This document shows positions 8,651 to 16,041 of a stretch of 21,232 bases of DNA, in pieces (position 1 is the stretch's first letter; each line of letters begins with the position of its first letter). Origin of the DNA: Mesaphorura yosii (taxonomy: Eukaryota; Arthropoda; Collembola; Poduromorpha; Tullbergiidae); contig WIXG01000795.1 in the NCBI GenBank assembly GCA_009869945.1, positions 1 through 21,232 on the forward strand. Direction: 5' to 3'. Below the pieces are notes generated by a model. It saw only the letters and a list, made by a program, of their open reading frames with translations, was not told the DNA's origin and searched no databases. The position numbers and the translations under genes are program-made.

Positions 8651-8697
8651 GGATCAATTATTTCCATCTAATGGTCCGTTAGATGGAAATCTGAGTG
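8651..8697. repeat. Interrupted palindrome between convergent genes
   Basis: ATTTCCATCTAA (8660-8671) and TTAGATGGAAAT (8679-8690) are perfect 12-bp inverted repeats around a 7-bp centre. Outer ATCAAT and ATTGAT blocks extend the symmetry imperfectly. It could be a cruciform, a small foldback relic or a dimeric binding site; nothing decides between these. Confidence 0.5.
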
Positions 8698-8943
8698 ATT
8701 GATTTGGGTAGCTTTCCCGGATCGTGTCCTTCAAATATAATCCTGACCCCTTCATATAACATTCTTGAATGTATGTTTGTACAACATAGTTTTGTATTGA
8801 TGGTGTATTTCCACACAGAATAAACGACTTTCAGCGCAAGTCCAAGCTAGTTGCATGTAAGCATTCCTGCACATATCCTATTTACAATTTCATCAATTTC
8901 ATGGGAAATACAACCTTTTATAATGTTTCAGTTCCGTCCCACT

Positions 8944-11288
8944 TCATGTTGCACGCCGACGTAGTCTGCTTGATCTTCGGAGTTCTTCAGTTCCTGAACG
9001 GCGTTTGAGCCCTGCAGTTCTCGCCACTGGCTGAGAGAGTTTCGCCTTGCACTCTACAATGTTGGTTCGCACTTTGATTGTTTTCGGATGGGCTTCTCCA
9101 AGCACGCGTTTGTAACCGGCTTCAACTTCCTCCCAGATTTCAAGAGCTTTCGTAACTTCGTTTTTATCGTAGTGAACATATGCGATTTGGAACTTGGTCG
9201 ATAATGTCCTGTGGTCGGTCTCTCCGTTCATGCTAACATTCTTTTCATGGATGCGGTACAGCAATTTGAGCGATTCGTCAAACTTTCCAAGTCTTCTCAG
9301 AGCTTTCGCCTTGTGATACTTATAAGCCAGAAGTTTGCGATCATTCTCTCCGAACACTCGCTCGGCGAGTGGAATAATTTCTTCATATATCTGCACGGCC
9401 TTTTCACTGTCCCCAGTTTCGATCAAACAGTTGGCCCATCTTGACTGAATGTTCATTGTCACCCAGTGCTCGACTCCGAGAACAAGTATCGCATCGGGAA
9501 GAATTGCGTTGAGAATCTGCACCGAGTCGGCAAACTTGCCAAGGAAAAAGTAAGCGTCTGCCATTTTCCACTTCATGTTGATGGTGCTCTCATGCTTCTC
9601 GCCGTTCACTGATTCGTAAAATGACACCATTTGCTGAGAAATTGACAACGCTTCTGCGTAGTTTCCGTATTGATTCAAGTGATAGCAAAGGTACGAAAAG
9701 TAATTACAGTTTGCAGTCACCGCTTCGGATTGCGTGTGTTTCATTTGAAATGGAAATAAGTGCAGGCCGTGCGACATGCATTCACGGGAGAGATCATTTA
9801 ACTTCCCCTTGTCCAACTCCCCTTTTACCACCGCCGCAAGCGCCTGAAGCTGCTCTTTCTTTTCCTCCTCGCTCAAAGTCAACCTGACAACGTGCTGCAC
9901 GAGTCGATGAATGGCAACCTTTCCTGCGCCGAGACGGACCATCGAAAATCTCTCGAGCAATTTCAGCCCATGTCTTGACTCTTCCTCGAAAACAAGCTTC
10001 AAAAGCTCTGTGCTGATTAAGTCCGGTTTCAAGTACGCCAACGCGTTAATTACTTTGATTGCTGGCGACCCACCATCCTTCCTTGCCTTTACTCTTGCCA
10101 AAGTCACCTGCCAGGTAGCGAACGCCGTCGAGGAGTAGTCGTGGTGTCTTCTGAATCTCTCGTCCTTAAGCAGTTCGGCTGCCGATTTGTCAAACTCCTT
10201 CAAATACTCCACAATTGCCTCGTCCTCGTCTCCGATGGAGGTGTCGCGAATGTAGGCGAGGGCCTGCTGAAGTGCCAGCGGAAGTCTCTGCAATTTGTCG
10301 GCAAGTTTTTCGGCGTTTTCCTTGCTCGAATCGGGCAACATATTTTGAATAAGCTCCACAGCTTCCTCCGCTGTCAGCACGTCGAGGTGTATTTCATTGG
10401 CTGGCAGTGAATTCAAATCCCTTCTGCGGCTGGTTACAAGCACGAAAGGGACTTCGTGGCTCGGATCCACGTCCTTCGGCTGAAATTGCTTGAATTTTGC
10501 CAAGTTTTTAACGTTGTCGTATATGAACAGGCATTTCTTGCGGTAGAAGTAGCCAAACACGTTCTCTAGTAGCAGTTCCTGAGGCGGTTGATCTCCGAGC
10601 TGAAGTCCAAGTCCTTTTGCAAGCGTGATGAAGGAGGATCGCATCGATTCGATCGTCTCTGCATTGATCCAGACGACATTCCCGTCATAAAAGTCTTTAT
10701 ACGTGAATGCGTATTTCCGAGCCAGTGTTGACTTCCCAACTCCACCAAGCCCGCTGATGGAAACGATGCTCACTGCTCCCGACTCCCGAGTTCGTTTTTG
10801 CGCGTCGCCGAGCTTCTTGTGAGTTTTCTCCACTTCGACTGCACGTCCGCTGAAGTTCTCAACGACTCGCCCCACTTCGCGCCACAATGCGAGACGTGTC
10901 GCCTGCGGTGTCGTTGTGCCGGTAGACGACGTGAGCGGAAGCTCCTGAATTCGTTCTGTGGAGCCAACAGACAAGTTAAACGTTGATTGTTTTAGACAGA
11001 GTAGACAAGGCGTTTACCAGCGAGTGCATTTAAGCCGATGCTCTCCGACCGCAACACGTCCGCCAATTCGGAGCGGGACCCTCCACGGTTGTAAAAGAGG
11101 AGAAGTGACTGGAGGACCGCCTCCTCGAAGGATCCGTGGTTCAGTGTGCGCTTTATTCGGAGAGCGTCGGCTGGGGAAGTCGCGATGCGGTCAACTACTC
11201 GCCCCCACTTCTGCAGCGAGAGTGTATCCTTCAAGACGATGTCCCGAAGGGCGAGCAGTTCGTCTGTAGAAACCGCTGCCATTGCCAT
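8944..11288 (-). CDS. NLR-like protein: death-domain-like module, NB-ARC, TPR repeats
   Basis: Two exons, 11018-11288 and 8944-10955, joined by a 62-bp GT-AG intron (GCTG|GTAAAC to CTCCACAG|AACGAA), give 760 residues. The NB-ARC exon has no in-frame ATG before its P-loop, so it needs the upstream exon. The start is the first ATG of that exon. Residues about 5-88 form a five- or six-helix pattern like a death domain (KWGRVVDRIA, DALRIKR, VLQSLLLFYNRGG, ELADVLRSE). NB-ARC follows: Walker A GLGGVGKST (about 159-167), Walker B LFIYDN (about 233-238), LVTSRR (about 263), RLPLAL (about 314), and a winged-helix IHRLVQ. From about 480 to 730 are kinesin-light-chain-type 42-residue TPRs. The tail is Arg/Lys-rich. 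Known STAND proteins of this layout act as ATP-switched sensors that oligomerise through the death fold. The death-fold assignment is by eye and could be another death-superfamily fold. Confidence 0.85.
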
Positions 11289-11416
11289 TGCACTGAATTT
11301 GGCACTTGGCAATTTCAGCCTCGTTTGCCAGCCGTGGTAAAGTTTTTCGTTCGTTTCTGCAGCTTGGAATCTGGTGTCCTTGTTCGGATGCTTTCTGGGT
11401 ATGGCGCCTCAAGCGT
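11289..11416 (-). promoter_or_regulatory. Proximal 5' region of the NLR-like gene
   Basis: This lies between the start ATG (11286-11288) and the shared upstream module. An AAATTCAG just before the ATG could be a 3' splice site for a 5' UTR exon. The exon frame stays open upstream to 11312 but without an ATG, so the start is the internal Met-Ala-Met-Ala. No TATA box is obvious. Confidence 0.35.
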
Positions 11417-11500
11417 GGCAGTTTGTCATGCAAAGGAATTCAATTAGTTAAGAATCGACTGGTTCACCAAGACTGGCAACTGATAAGGTAAGCGAGCGCG
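11417..11500 (-). promoter_or_regulatory. Copy of the kelch upstream module in front of the NLR-like gene
   Basis: Read on the minus strand, this matches the proximal part of the modules of kelch 1 and kelch 2: a GCTCGCTTA block, CTTATCA (paired-GATA site slightly degraded to CTTACCTTATCA, 11481-11492), GTGAACCAGTCGATT, then GAATTCCTTTGCATGACAAACTGCC-like sequence ending at 11417. It sits about 130 bp upstream of the NLR ATG, in the same relative orientation as at the kelch genes. A promoter role is inferred from position and conservation. Confidence 0.5.
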
Positions 11501-11530
11501 CATAAATAAATTATAATATGCATGTTTGAG

Positions 11531-11680
11531 TCATTGATTCGTAAAATGACGTCATTTATAGGAAAATTGGAAGCTTTTCTGCGTAGTGTCCGTTATTGAT
11601 CCAATTAATGACTGTTTAATTAATAGTATAATTAAAGTAATCACTGTTTGCAATCATCACTTCCCCGTGCGTGTGGTTCA
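11531..11680 (-). pseudogene. Decayed fragment of an NLR TPR exon
   Basis: Matches the TPR-coding part of the neighbouring NLR gene at about 9606-9750, same orientation. Shared blocks include GATTCGTAAAATGAC, TTCTGCGTAGT-TCCGT, ATTGAT-CAA, AAGTAAT-AC-GTTTGCA and TGCGTGTG-TTCA. Frequent indels and stops mean it is not coding. It is evidence for a former second NLR copy upstream, in tandem. Confidence 0.65.
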
Positions 11681-12099
11681 AGCTTTACGCGCCATCTATG
11701 CAGAGGTTGGGAAGTTTGTAAGAGTTACGGATCATACATTCCCAACTGTTATGAGTTAACTAGTTGTAAATAATGTGATTAGCGTGAGAACTATCACATT
11801 TTGTCCGAAAGAATCCTTTCGTCAAATCAATACGGAGAGGAATGAATCAGGAACAAGTTGGCCGGTCTCCAAAAGTCTTAACAAATGTTAGGGGCCGTAG
11901 AATTATTAGCATTCAAGGTTAGGAATCACATTCATTTCTTCGTTCTACCAAATTTCACAGCACTCAATTTTATCGAGTACGCAAATTGTTTGGCTGTCCG
12001 AGACCAAACTCATGCTTATATTATACTCGTTAGGGCCCGTACTAACTTCGAGTTGGCGTCCTTCGCCACATTTATGCAATCTCATGGTTTGAAGCTGCA
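11681..12099. other. Gene-free AT-rich spacer
   Basis: Follows the NLR relic. A 79-residue frame exists at 11885-12124, but it runs into the dispersed repeat R2 and carries no recognisable motif. I see no supported gene. Confidence 0.3.
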
Positions 12100-12275
12100 C
12101 ACCCAGCACGCGTTTAAACGATGAGCGCGAACCAATGCCACACTTTCCCCCCTCCACGGAAGGTGCTTCACAGGTCCGCTCCATCGAACCCGGAGTCTTT
12201 AGAGTAGTTGATCCCGCTTCTGCACCCTCATTTGACTGACTAGCAGATTTGTGATGCCCGCAGCCCGCACACAGA
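12100..12275. repeat. Dispersed repeat, partial copy R2
   Basis: Contains GTTTAAACGATGAGCGCGAACCA, nearly as in R1 (about 8399), then the TCCACGGAAG-TTCACAG-TCCG block, GAACC-CGGAGTCTT-GAGTAGTTG and GATTTGTGATGC-CCCGCAG, shared with R3 (about 15005-15100). Only the distal part of the repeat is present. 12276-12448 shows nothing further I can name. Confidence 0.55.
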
Positions 12276-12508
12276 AACCAATCAGCTGCTCCCAGGCCCG
12301 GAATTGGACGAATTACGCAGCTCAACTCCAAAGCGAAAGCAGTATTTTGGAATCCCGAGCACGTGCCATGAAATTCCAGGGTAAACAGTCAAAGTCCCTC
12401 ACGTGAGTCCTCATTCAAATCGACGCCTCTGCAAAACCCACGTCATGGAATGCACGTGGAATGTATGAAAGAATCTCACCCATGAATCCGCACATAACTT
12501 TTTCTATT

Positions 12509-12514
12509 TTTATT
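12509..12514 (-). terminator. Poly(A) signal of kelch gene 2
   Basis: Minus-strand AATAAA lies about 32 bp past the stop, in a flank homologous to that of copy 1. Homology of the two flanks continues to about 12449. Confidence 0.6.
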
Positions 12515-12545
12515 ACAGACAATCATACTTAAACATCTGGCCTCT

Positions 12546-13751
12546 CTACGCGTAATGTAATCCACATTTGACAATGTTGGCGTCCTCACATTGCAATGTG
12601 GTTGGGTTGAATTGTTCTCCATCCACACATTCGTATTTCGTTGGCCGGCCAGTATGACAGAAATAAAAACTGCAGCAACAAAATGGATCTCGAATTGTCT
12701 TTGTAAGTCCATCGCTGCAATCTTCAGTTGGTGGAGACTCGGTTGTTGGTGTGGGCGTTGATTGGTCTTCAGTTGGTGGTCTTTGAGTTGTAGTTGTGGT
12801 TGGTGGACTATCAAGTTCAACGTACGAGATCTTGTTCATGTACCTGAGGGATTCCCCTGGAAAACCCCCATACCCACCGTAAACATAAATCCGGTCCAAA
12901 TGAGGAAGATACACACAGGCATGATGTTCCAAACTTCTAGGCCATGATCCGGTGTCAATTTCGACCGAGACTGCTTCTCCACTCTCTGGATTGAATTTAA
13001 TCAATCCACCCCCAGGAATTATGTATGCATTTTGACCATTCGCCATTATCGAAGGCAAATCTCGAATCCCTTGTGGTAGCCTTGCACTCAATTTGGTGAC
13101 ATTGCCCGTGTTCGCATTAAATTCAAAAATATCAACCGTATAACTGCCGTTACTAATACCACCGAATATGTAAGCCATGTCCCCGCTATTTTCCCATACA
13201 GCTGTAGCTCCATGTGTTTCCTCTGGAAGTACTCCAACTTGGACAACTTCATTCGTACCTGGATTATACTTGTAAATTTGATCTAATCCGTTATAGCCCC
13301 CATTGTATCCACCAAATGTATACAGCACTTTATTGAGTGGATCCCATGCAGATGCCATTGCATTCATTCCGATTGGTAAATCATTCACATGTTCCCACTC
13401 TGAAGTGAGTGTTGAGAATTTCGTAATGTTAGTAAGACGTTGTTGACCATTGCTACCACCAAGATAATAAATATCATTGTTATGGAATGCAGTTACCCCA
13501 CCGGCCCTGCCAGGGAAAGTGCCAACAGATTCAACTTCGGCGGTCCTGATTGAGTATTTGTAAACTTCACCGTTGTAAGTCCCATTCCCGCCACCAATCA
13601 GGTAAACTGAATCTCGGCCATCGTACACAGCTGAATGTCCTGAAAGTGTGACTGGAATCCTTGACCCTGTCACAACCCATTTCAATGGGTCACTGTACAC
13701 AAATTGTGCAAGTGCTGATATGAAACACAATTTGACTAAAATCAGATCCAT
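12546..13751 (-). CDS. Secreted kelch beta-propeller protein with C-terminal CBM14 chitin-binding domain, copy 2
   Basis: 401 residues, one exon. The signal peptide is about residues 1-20 (cut likely after FVYS). Residues about 22-314 form kelch blades (YLIGG, YYLGG, YTFGG, YIFGG, YVYGG, with the usual following aromatic and Trp positions). Residues 315-344 are a Thr/Pro/Glu linker typical of extracellular spacers. Residues 345-397 are a CBM14/peritrophin-A-like domain with six or more cysteines (C345, a CCC cluster near 358, FCHTGRPTKYEC, LQCED, KCG). Such domains bind chitin, so the propeller would be displayed on cuticle, gut matrix or eggshell chitin. The ligand of the propeller is unknown. 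It is the intact, inverted partner of the gene at 462-1421. A GATA-bearing upstream module starts 320 bp before the ATG. Confidence 0.85.
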   Translation of the reverse strand: MDLILVKLCFISALAQFVYSDPLKWVVTGSRIPVTLSGHSAVYDGRDSVYLIGGGNGTYNGEVYKYSIRTAEVESVGTFPGRAGGVTAFHNNDIYYLGGSNGQQRLTNITKFSTLTSEWEHVNDLPIGMNAMASAWDPLNKVLYTFGGYNGGYNGLDQIYKYNPGTNEVVQVGVLPEETHGATAVWENSGDMAYIFGGISNGSYTVDIFEFNANTGNVTKLSARLPQGIRDLPSIMANGQNAYIIPGGGLIKFNPESGEAVSVEIDTGSWPRSLEHHACVYLPHLDRIYVYGGYGGFPGESLRYMNKISYVELDSPPTTTTTQRPPTEDQSTPTPTTESPPTEDCSDGLTKTIRDPFCCCSFYFCHTGRPTKYECVDGEQFNPTTLQCEDANIVKCGLHYA

Positions 13752-14070
13752 TCTACCACGAGAAGCTTGTTCGGAAATTGATTCCTAAATTCGGAAATTC
13801 CTAAAAAAAAAATTGAAAACTAAACAAATTCTCATGTACACTTACCAATTAAATACGCATACGCGTCTATACATTAGTGGCACGTATTTTTAATCAGTAA
13901 TGTTATTACACGAAAATTCCCAGGTTATCTCTGCCATATCTAAAATGCCATAAATTAATGTACATACGTCAATTTCACATCAAAACACGCAACTGTCACC
14001 TTATGGCCGCATGCGCACATCTCCGAAAGTAGCTTTTGGAAATCGCAGGTTGAATTTTTATTTTATTATA
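13752..14070. other. Inserted spacer between kelch 2 start and its upstream module
   Basis: Copy 1 has 86 bp here, but copy 2 has about 320 bp. The edges are shared (TTTCCGAACAAGCTTCTCGTG next to the ATG, and ATAATAAAATAAAA next to the module). The middle is AT-rich and not found elsewhere in the window, so it was inserted in copy 2 or lost from copy 1. Confidence 0.45.
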
Positions 14071-14262
14071 GGCAGTTTGTCATACAAAGGAATTCAAGCG
14101 GTTGCACAATCGACTGGTTCACTAAGACTAGCAGCTGATAAGATAAGCGAGCGAGCAAAAACGAATCGCGAACGAGCATTTCGTATTTCGAGAGATGAAA
14201 GTCGCATTAATAGCAAGCACAAATGACAGAGGAATTATCAGCTCTTCCGTGCCGTGGCAGAA
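14071..14262 (-). promoter_or_regulatory. Upstream module of kelch gene 2, with paired GATA-type site
   Basis: On the minus strand this matches 188-375 over its whole length. It includes CTTATCTTATCA (14136-14147), GTCGATTGTGCAAC, GAATTCCTTTG-ATGACAAACTGCC and the distal CTGCCACGGCACGG block. It is followed outward by a short ATCGA-repeat run and then an inverted array unit. Confidence 0.5.
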
Positions 14263-14282
14263 TCGAATCGAATCGATCGAGA

Positions 14283-14530
14283 TGTAAGGACGGGGGCGGG
14301 GGATTCTGAGCTCAGAGTGCAGCAGAGTTAGCGCCGATGAGCCTCCTCCGGTAAAGAGTGCGGAGGAGAGGCTGGGGCCGTTGAGTTTTCGAGACTCGTA
14401 CACAGTGCGTCTCGGACGGGTAGCCCGGTGCACGAAATGGGGGGGGGGTCAGGACAGCTCTTGGAGGGGAGGCGGACGATTGAAGGGCCGCTTCCATACA
14501 TGACGGGGTGGATGAAATCGAGAGATGCCT
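14283..14530 (-). repeat. Inverted single unit of the GC-rich array
   Basis: The reverse complement matches 3600-3850: CATCTCTCGATTTCATCCA, GTCATGTATGGAAG, CAAGAGCTGTCCTGA, the C-run, GTGCACGGGGCTA-type sequence, CAGCCTCTCCTC, ACCGGAGGAGG and GAGCTCAGAATCCCCC. It has its own small indels, so it is a diverged dispersed copy and not a simple assembly duplicate. Confidence 0.7.
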
Positions 14531-14563
14531 AGAATATTGGCCACAGTCGCGAGTGAGTAACAC

Positions 14564-14651
14564 GGCACTCATATTTCGTTGGCCGGCAGTATGACAGAAA
14601 TAAAAACTGTAGCAACAAAATGGATCTCGAATTGTCTTTGTAAGTCCATCG
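14564..14651 (-). pseudogene. Orphan fragment of a kelch-CBM14 gene
   Basis: 88 bp on the minus strand match the start of the CBM14 domain (codons for GLTKTIRDPFCC to GRPTKYEC), with a one-base deletion. The fragment shares variants with copy 1 (TGCTACAG, TATGAGTGCC) rather than copy 2, yet keeps the part that copy 1 has lost. Confidence 0.7.
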
Positions 14652-15105
14652 GAATTCCGACGTTTTTTTTTAATTTAGCTGGTCTAGCTGGATTCTGTGA
14701 GAAATTCGCACAGGCTGCCAGGGGAGAGAGGGAAGGAGTACAAATCATCGTCATCCTCAGTTTCACTCCTCACGGAGGAGTCTTCAATGAACAAAGCGCA
14801 AGAGACGTTTTTATTTCCAAGTTTGGGACTCATCATTTGGAAACTGTTAAGTTTATGGCTGACTAATTTAAAACCGGCGTTTCTATCCTATCTGTACTCT
14901 CACCCTTAGTGGATCGACGACGAAAAAGTCACAGCGACTACCGACACTTTCATGACCCTGCACAAGTTTAAACGATCATACGAGCACCACACTTTCCAGC
15001 TTCCACGGAAGCTACTTCACAGATCCGCATTATCGAACCCCGGAGTCTTGAGAGTAGTTGGTGTGTAGACTGACGAGTGATTTGTGATGCGTGCCCGCAG
15101 CTCCT
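14652..15105. repeat. Dispersed non-coding repeat, copy R3
   Basis: Colinear with R1 from the T-run (14663-14670) through GAAATTCGCACAGGC, CATCCTCAGTTTCA, GACGTTTTTATTTC, CATGACCCTGCACAAGTTTAAACGAT and CCACGGAAGCTACTTCACAG, then on into the R2-type distal block ending near CCCGCAGCTCC. Its left edge directly abuts the orphan CBM14 fragment. Confidence 0.6.
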
Positions 15106-15363
15106 CTCATCAAACTCTGTCGGGGCCTATTCCAATCGTCAGTACGTCGTCGGTCGCCGGTCGTGGACATGGCAACCGGGAGCACAACCGCAAAGCAGTC
15201 GCTGAATAATTCAGTGCCCCATCAAAAAAACTGTAAGAGCTGACGTGGACTTGCAACTTGTTGCTCACTCGAGCAACCATAGAAACCGGGCGCTGTATGC
15301 TCCGAGCCACGCTCGAGACTACAACGAGAGAAAGTGTAGACGGGAGAAAGGAAGGTGGGAGAG

Positions 15364-15371
15364 TATAAATA
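15364..15371 (+). promoter_or_regulatory. TATA box of an unidentified plus-strand transcription unit
   Basis: TATAAATA lies in a purine-rich context, followed 25-40 bp later by a plausible start region and about 100 bp of leader-like sequence without early ATGs. The first ATG (15508) opens only a 58-codon frame; an overlapping frame 15495-15923 lacks any family resemblance. The promoter is plausible, but its gene is not identified. Confidence 0.4.
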
Positions 15372-15958
15372 CGGGCAGAGAAGCGGTGATCGGTTGAAGT
15401 GTGTAGCGGTCTAGTGAGATTTTCTTAAGGTTCCAGAGATTCCAGTTTCAGCGTTGGCCACTCCTGAACCCCACCTGGAAGACTAGTGATTTAGTTGCTA
15501 TTGTTATATGGTGCACCTACCTCACTCGGTCTCCCCGGATGGAGGGATGGTGAATGGCGACGATGGAGGAGTGACGGCGGCATCCTTTCTGCGCCTTTGG
15601 CGGGCATCCATCCACCACCAGAGGGGCGAGCGCCCACCGAATTTGTGGGAGAGGAGCCGATTTCCTCAGCAGACGATTTACTAAGGGTTTATCCCCGTTC
15701 GGTCCTTTCCTCCAACCCCAGAGACAAAAATGGCCAAGAGCCAGGGTGTAGAAATACAGCCAAACACAGCCTAAGGAATATTCAGCAGAAATTCGCCAAA
15801 ATTTTTCAAAGTGCCCAAAAGTTCATCAAACCCGAAATTCTCAATGATCAGAAATTTCGGGAAAAATTACGCAAAACTGTAGGCTTTCCCAAGTCAGAAC
15901 TTGTGAAAAACGCCCCCAGATAAATTGCGCACAGCTCAAACTGTCCCCAGAACAGCAG
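15372..15958 (+). other. Possible transcript region with short unrecognised ORFs
   Basis: Two overlapping frames occur downstream of the TATA box: an ATG frame of 58 codons from 15508, and a 142-codon frame ending at 15923. The second frame's latter half is AT-rich with AAATTCGCC/AAATTTTT runs, similar in flavour to the gawky intron 4 filler. Neither shows a domain. It converges on the 3' end of Luc7. It could be a first exon, a non-coding RNA or repeat-derived sequence. Confidence 0.25.
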
Positions 15959-15964
15959 TTTATT
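15959..15964 (-). terminator. Poly(A) signal of Luc7
   Basis: Minus-strand AATAAA lies 78 bp downstream of the Luc7 stop codon, giving a short 3' UTR. Confidence 0.65.
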
Positions 15965-16041
15965 CTCTCAACGGGGTAACGGTACAAAAAAAGTAATGGT
16001 ATTAGAATGTAATGTACAATAGTTTAAAACAGAGCAGTGGA

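Noticed and set aside
8944..10974. NLR as a recent bacterial transfer or contaminant
   Set aside because: The NB-ARC exon has no usable ATG and needs a spliced upstream exon. It also has a local decayed paralogue and shares an upstream module with arthropod genes.
10992..11312. 106-residue stand-alone minus-strand protein
   Set aside because: Its last residues read into the intron. The GTAAAC donor at 11017 and acceptor at 10956 link it in frame to the NB-ARC exon, so it is exon 1 of the NLR-like gene.
15415..15450. Heat-shock elements (TTCTTAAGGTTCCAGAGATTCC)
   Set aside because: The TTC and GAA pentamers do not alternate with correct spacing, so no proper heat-shock element is present.
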